DNA of 33,616 bases, taken from assembly GCA_937873005.1 (NCBI GenBank), contig CALMUY010000153.1:1-33616 (forward strand), read 5' to 3'. Below the pieces are notes generated by a model. It made no database searches. It was not told the origin of the DNA and worked only from the letters and a program-made list of their open reading frames with translations. Both the position numbers and the translations under genes were made by a program. Below, one piece after another: positions 31,100 through 33,616 of the stretch (position 1 is the first letter of the stretch; each line of letters begins with the position of its first letter). The DNA comes from an uncultured Aeromicrobium sp. (GTDB lineage Bacteria > Actinomycetota > Actinomycetes > Propionibacteriales > Nocardioidaceae).

Positions 31100-31471
31100 A
31101 TGGCACGGATCACAAAACTCGTAATCGGTGTGGCGATTGCTATGGCGGCAACACTGTTCGTTACCGGATGCTCGTCATCGACAGACACCGTCACGATTTC
31201 AGGCTCGACGGTCATCATCGACGTCCGCAGCCCCGAGGAATTCGCCCAAGGCCATCTTGAAGGCGCAGAGCTCATCGACTTCAACGCAGGCGATCTGGAA
31301 GCAGCCTTGACCGAACTTGATCCCGATGCCGAGTATGTCGTTTATTGCCGCTCAGGGAATCGGTCAAGTCAAGCGGTCGCGATGATGGAAGATGCCGGTT
31401 TCACTAACGTGACCGATCTGGGTTCGCTCGAAAGTGCAGCGAAGGCCACGGGTGTAGAGATCGTTCAGTAG
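31100..31471 (+). CDS. Rhodanese-like domain lipoprotein
   Basis: A 123-residue exported lipoprotein with a single rhodanese domain. The signal peptide (about 1-23) ends in lipobox LFVTGC with Cys24. The domain starts VIIDVRSPEEFAQGHLEGAELIDF, and the active-site loop is VVYCRSGNRSSQAV with catalytic Cys83. Rhodaneses transfer sulfane sulfur, so this one would handle thiosulfate or persulfides on the outer membrane face. The ATG at 31100 follows AAGGAAAGG by 9 nt; the open frame to 30770 is rejected because it covers the operator. The CsoR/CstR-like site points to induction by reactive sulfur species. No adjacent sulfur gene is seen. Confidence 0.9.
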   Translation: MARITKLVIGVAIAMAATLFVTGCSSSTDTVTISGSTVIIDVRSPEEFAQGHLEGAELIDFNAGDLEAALTELDPDAEYVVYCRSGNRSSQAVAMMEDAGFTNVTDLGSLESAAKATGVEIVQ

Positions 31472-31536
31472 CAAATTTGGGAATATGAAGCCCGAATCGC
31501 CGAAGAATACCCCTGCAATTTCAGGGAAAAACTGTG

Positions 31537-31618
31537 TGCGGGTGACAGGACTTGAACCTGCACGTCCGAAGACACAGGAACCTAAATCCTGCGTGTCTAC
31601 CAATTCCACCACACCCGC
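31537..31618 (-). tRNA. tRNA-Leu (anticodon TAG)
   Basis: An 82-nt tRNA on the minus strand. The acceptor stem GCGGGTG pairs with CACCCGC, with discriminator A at 31537. The D arm holds TGGTAGAC, the anticodon stem-loop is CAGGA-TTTAGGT-TCCTG with anticodon TAG (reads CUA), a long variable arm of the class II type follows, and the T arm holds GGTTCAAGTCC. CCA is not encoded. A TAGGCT hexamer at 31629-31634 (minus strand) would start transcription just before the tRNA, and a GTTTTT run follows its 3' end. Confidence 0.96.
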
Positions 31619-31628
31619 GCTAGCGCTA

Positions 31629-31634
31629 AGCCTA
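31629..31634 (-). promoter_or_regulatory. -10 hexamer (TAGGCT) of tRNA-Leu
   Basis: TAGGCT on the minus strand, 10 nt before the tRNA 5' end, the expected distance for a short 5' trailer. It is the same hexamer used by ychF and the 14875 gene. Confidence 0.5.
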
Positions 31635-31659
31635 GGCGAGACCTAGCGGAGCCCGTGCA

Positions 31660-32139
31660 TCAGGTCGCGACATCAAGGCCAAGATCGCGGCGTAGTTTCG
31701 CGACATGCCCCGTAGCGCGCACGTTGTACTGTGCCACCTCGACGAACCCGTCGGCATCAACTACGAACGTGGATCGAATGACGCCTTCGACGACCTTGCC
31801 GTACAACTTCTTTTCACCGAACGCACCCCACTCGTTGAGAGTTGCCTTGTCGGGGTCCGACAAGAGAGTGATTGTGAGCGAATCCCGCTCGCGGAATTTC
31901 GCCAACTTCTCGGGCTTGTCGGGAGAGATTCCGATGACCTCGAACCCTTCAGCATGAAGTCGGTCGAGAGAATCAGAGAAATCGCACGCCTGTTTCGCGC
32001 AGCCAGGCGTCATCGCGGCGGGGTAAAAGTAGACGATCACTCGCCGACCGCGAAAATCGGCCAAACTCACCGTTTTGCCCTCATCATTTGTCAAACTGAA
32101 TTCGGGAGCTTTGTCACTGGGCTGCAAGCGTGTACTCAT
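31660..32139 (-). CDS. bcp: Thioredoxin-dependent peroxiredoxin Bcp (PrxQ type)
   Basis: A 159-residue cytoplasmic peroxiredoxin that reduces hydrogen and organic peroxides. The peroxidatic Cys47 lies in YFYPAAMTPGCAKQACDF, and the resolving Cys52 is five residues on (CX4C), making it an atypical two-Cys enzyme of the Bcp/PrxQ group. KLYGKVVEGVIRSTFVVDADG near the C-terminus holds the conserved Arg and strand. The ATG at 32139 is chosen by the family N-terminus; an upstream in-frame start at 32166 adds nine residues. CAGGAT 7 nt upstream is a weak -10-like match. It is divergent from the DUF3618 gene, an arrangement seen in other actinobacteria. Confidence 0.94.
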   Translation of the reverse strand: MSTRLQPSDKAPEFSLTNDEGKTVSLADFRGRRVIVYFYPAAMTPGCAKQACDFSDSLDRLHAEGFEVIGISPDKPEKLAKFRERDSLTITLLSDPDKATLNEWGAFGEKKLYGKVVEGVIRSTFVVDADGFVEVAQYNVRATGHVAKLRRDLGLDVAT

Positions 32140-32186
32140 GGGCACTATCCTGACAAGCACAACCAACTAATTGCGAAGGGCATCCC

Positions 32187-32444
32187 GTGACTGAACCAGT
32201 GTCGGCAACCCCCGATGAAATTTTTGACGAAATTGAACAGATTCGTCATCGCTTGAGCGACACGATCGATCAACTCGTCGACCGGGCAAACCCCAAGAAC
32301 ATTGCCGATCGGCAAAAGAAGAAAATCTTGGCACACTACATCGACGAGCACGGAAACCCGCGTTTCGAGAACATCATGCCTCCGGCAGCGATCGCGGCTG
32401 CGGCGGTAGCAGGAATTGTGGTGCTGCGGCGACTATTGAAATAA
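32187..32444 (+). CDS. DUF3618 family small membrane protein
   Basis: An 85-residue protein. The N-terminal helix holds the family motif EIFDEIEQIRHRLSDTIDQLVDRANPKNIADR; a membrane segment closes the protein (about 66-82; AAIAAAAVAGIVVLRRLL) with a basic tail. The family is typical of actinobacteria and is of unknown function. The start is GTG at 32187 with AAGGG 6 nt upstream. It is divergent from bcp and ends 20 bp before a strong bidirectional terminator. Confidence 0.88.
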   Translation: MTEPVSATPDEIFDEIEQIRHRLSDTIDQLVDRANPKNIADRQKKKILAHYIDEHGNPRFENIMPPAAIAAAAVAGIVVLRRLLK

Positions 32445-32463
32445 GCGTTCTTTACCTAGACAT

Positions 32464-32506
32464 AAAGCACGTGCCCGCCCCGTTACCGGAGGCGGGCACG
32501 TGCTTT
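32464..32506. terminator. Strong bidirectional terminator between DUF3618 and the malyl-CoA lyase-like gene
   Basis: Perfect 16-bp arms AAAGCACGTGCCCGCC (32464-32479) and their complement (32491-32506), with an 11-nt loop. On the plus strand TTTTGTTG follows; on the minus strand the stem ends in TTT. It serves both convergent transcripts. Confidence 0.85.
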
Positions 32507-32516
32507 TGTTGATTGC

Positions 32517-33386
32517 CTAACGATTGGCGAGCGCGTCAGCGAATGCCAAGATCCGCTTGGCGTCGCGGATGTGCAACTCTTCGACCATCTTGCCGTTGAA
32601 CGTCACGACACCCTTGCCTTCGGCTTTTGCTTCTTCGAAGGTGGAGATCATGTCGCGGGCGCGCTCGATGTCTGTTTCAGACGGGCTGAACGCGACGTTG
32701 GCAGGCTCCACCTGATTGGGGTGGATGAGCGTCTTGCCATCGAAGCCCATTTCGCGGCCCTGACGCGCTTCAGCATCGAAGCCTTCTGGGTCCTTCACGT
32801 TGTTGTAGACGCCGTCGATGATGACCTTGCCTGCAGCGCGAACCGCCAACAGCGTCCACGACAAAGACGTCAACACGACGGGGTTACGGCCCGGAACGTG
32901 CAAACCGTAGGTCTCGTTCACGACATCGTTCGTGCCCATCACGATCACGGTCAAACGCTCGTGAGCCGCCGCGATTTCTTCAGCATGCAGCAGCGCCTTC
33001 GGGGTTTCGATCATGGCCCACAACTGGGTGGACTCAGGAGCGCCAGCGGCCTCCATCTTCGCCACGAGTTCGAGCACCTGAGCGGCCGATTCGACCTTCG
33101 GCACCAAGATGGCATCCGGGCCGGCAGCCGAAGCGGCCGCGATGTCGTCGTCGTGCCATTCGGTGCCGATCGAGTTCACACGGATCGCCAACTCGCGGTG
33201 GCCGTATTCGCCAGAGCGAACCGCAGCGCACACGTTCTCGCGACCTGCAATCTTTGAATCGGGTGCTACCGAATCCTCAAGGTCAAGGATCAGCGCATCA
33301 GCATCGATGCTCTTGGCCTTTTCGAGAGCGCGCTCGTTGGCGCCTGGCATGTACAAAACAGAACGACGGGGACGAATATCAGTCAT
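32517..33386 (-). CDS. HpcH/HpaI aldolase-citrate lyase (CitE-like) family; (3S)-malyl-CoA thioesterase/lyase Mcl2 type
   Basis: A 289-residue cytoplasmic CitE-like TIM-barrel protein. Visible: RPRRSVLYMPGANERALEKA (CoA/phosphate site), DALILDLEDSVAP (metal-site region), AIRVNS, the metal ligand Glu in WAMIETPKAL, VMGTNDVV and FDGKTLIHPNQVEPAN. The start, close to that of alphaproteobacterial (3S)-malyl-CoA thioesterase (Mcl2), and the paired gene upstream suggest that activity. A citramalyl-CoA or general CitE-like lyase is the alternative. GGAATTCTG precedes the ATG (AAGGA 6 nt upstream), and only 9 bp separate it from the preceding stop: an operon. Confidence 0.88.
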   Translation of the reverse strand: MTDIRPRRSVLYMPGANERALEKAKSIDADALILDLEDSVAPDSKIAGRENVCAAVRSGEYGHRELAIRVNSIGTEWHDDDIAAASAAGPDAILVPKVESAAQVLELVAKMEAAGAPESTQLWAMIETPKALLHAEEIAAAHERLTVIVMGTNDVVNETYGLHVPGRNPVVLTSLSWTLLAVRAAGKVIIDGVYNNVKDPEGFDAEARQGREMGFDGKTLIHPNQVEPANVAFSPSETDIERARDMISTFEEAKAEGKGVVTFNGKMVEELHIRDAKRILAFADALANR

Positions 33387-33395
33387 CAGAATTCC

Positions 33396-33616
33396 TTAAA
33401 GGTCGTAACTGGCGGCTAGTTCAGGATCGCGTTCTGCGAGCATGCGAGCCAGATCGAGCATGACGAGGTTTTGCTTGCAGGAAGCGTCGTCTTCCATCTT
33501 GCCGTCGATCATGACCGCGCCCGTGCCGTCGCCCATCGCTTCCACGACGCGCGTGGCGTGTGCCACGGCTTCGGGGCTGGGGGAGAACACGCGCTTGGCG
33601 AGCTCGATCTGGACTG
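33396..33616 (-). CDS. L-malyl-CoA/beta-methylmalyl-CoA lyase-like protein (Mcl1 type), C-terminal fragment
   Basis: The last 72 residues or so of a second CitE-family enzyme; the 5' part lies beyond the right edge. The sequence begins VQIELAKRVFSPSPEAV, then VVEAMGDGTGAVMIDGKMEDDAS and VMLDLARMLAERDPELAASYDL. The C-terminal lid with GTGAVMIDGKMEDDA is typical of Mcl1, which cleaves malyl-CoA to glyoxylate and acetyl-CoA (and methylmalyl-CoA to glyoxylate and propionyl-CoA). It lies 9 bp upstream of the Mcl2-type gene on the same strand. The frame is open through the edge, so the start is unknown. Confidence 0.85.
   Translation of the reverse strand, partial: VQIELAKRVFSPSPEAVAHATRVVEAMGDGTGAVMIDGKMEDDASCKQNLVMLDLARMLAERDPELAASYDL

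Noticed and set aside
31511-31526. Small hairpin CCCTG/CAGGG between the rhodanese gene and the tRNA
   Set aside because: A 5-bp stem without a U tract downstream on the plus strand; too weak to call a terminator.
1-33616. CRISPR arrays, insertion sequences, prophage genes or toxin-antitoxin pairs
   Set aside because: I saw no regularly spaced repeats, transposase motifs, integrase or phage structural genes in any frame.

Overview
The window is about 33.6 kb of a chromosome with moderate GC content (a little under 60% by eye) from an actinobacterium of class Actinomycetes. The evidence is mshB (mycothiol synthesis), the actinobacterial-type dapD and dapC, a 7Fe ferredoxin, several families largely confined to actinobacteria (DUF4245, DUF6542, DUF3618), and the left-end order glpX / DUF4245 / xseB-xseA / ispH / DUF6542 / ychF. 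From memory this order is also seen in Mycobacterium tuberculosis (Rv1099c-Rv1112 region). I cannot name the genus. The DNA is packed: no gap between genes exceeds about 250 bp, and I see no insertion sequence, prophage, CRISPR array or rRNA.

Layout. 1-5.3 kb: conserved housekeeping block (glpX fragment, DUF4245, exonuclease VII, ispH, DUF6542, ychF). 5.5-9.8 kb: accessory genes (leucine-rich-repeat lipoprotein, nitrobindin-like protein, YchJ-like protein, secreted C39-like protease, GH27 alpha-galactosidase). 9.9-16.5 kb: transport and small metabolism (MFS sugar carrier, KhtT/KhtU-like cation-proton antiporter, phosphotransferase, BASS symporter, an unassigned small protein, HSL-type hydrolase). 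16.4-21.7 kb: a frameshifted S9 peptidase, then divergent mshB, flavin reductase and a VanW-type envelope protein. 21.8-27.8 kb: a lysine/diaminopimelate neighbourhood (short Rv0428c-like protein, fdxA, dapC, an ABC exporter, and on the other strand trmL, dapD and a lysozyme-like membrane protein). 27.9-30.8 kb: two tandem paralogous secreted lipases. 31.1-33.6 kb: rhodanese lipoprotein under a CsoR/CstR-like operator, tRNA-Leu(TAG), a Bcp peroxiredoxin, a DUF3618 protein, and two malyl-CoA-lyase-type genes running off the right edge.

How genes work together. dapC and dapD supply meso-diaminopimelate for peptidoglycan, and a lysozyme-like protein is translationally coupled to dapD. GH27 and the MFS carrier are divergent and likely form an alpha-galactoside uptake and cleavage unit. 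khtT-khtU is a coupled gate plus antiporter. mshB, the rhodanese and bcp all relate to thiol, persulfide or peroxide chemistry. The two malyl-CoA-lyase paralogues fit the lyase plus thioesterase pair of acetyl-CoA or glyoxylate assimilation.

Main observations. (1) Twelve genes have a TANNNT -10 hexamer ending only 6-8 nt before the start codon, the arrangement expected of leaderless mRNAs; this also moves several starts. (2) The S9 peptidase frameshift is exactly repaired by restoring a second copy of one 14-bp unit. (3) CRP/GlxR-like palindromes lie upstream of the lipases, the BASS symporter and the galactosidase/MFS pair. (4) A CsoR/CstR-like operator precedes the rhodanese lipoprotein. 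(5) The hydrolase at 15.4 kb has its nucleophile elbow transposed to G-D-A-S-G. I found no clearly novel multi-gene defence or biosynthetic system.
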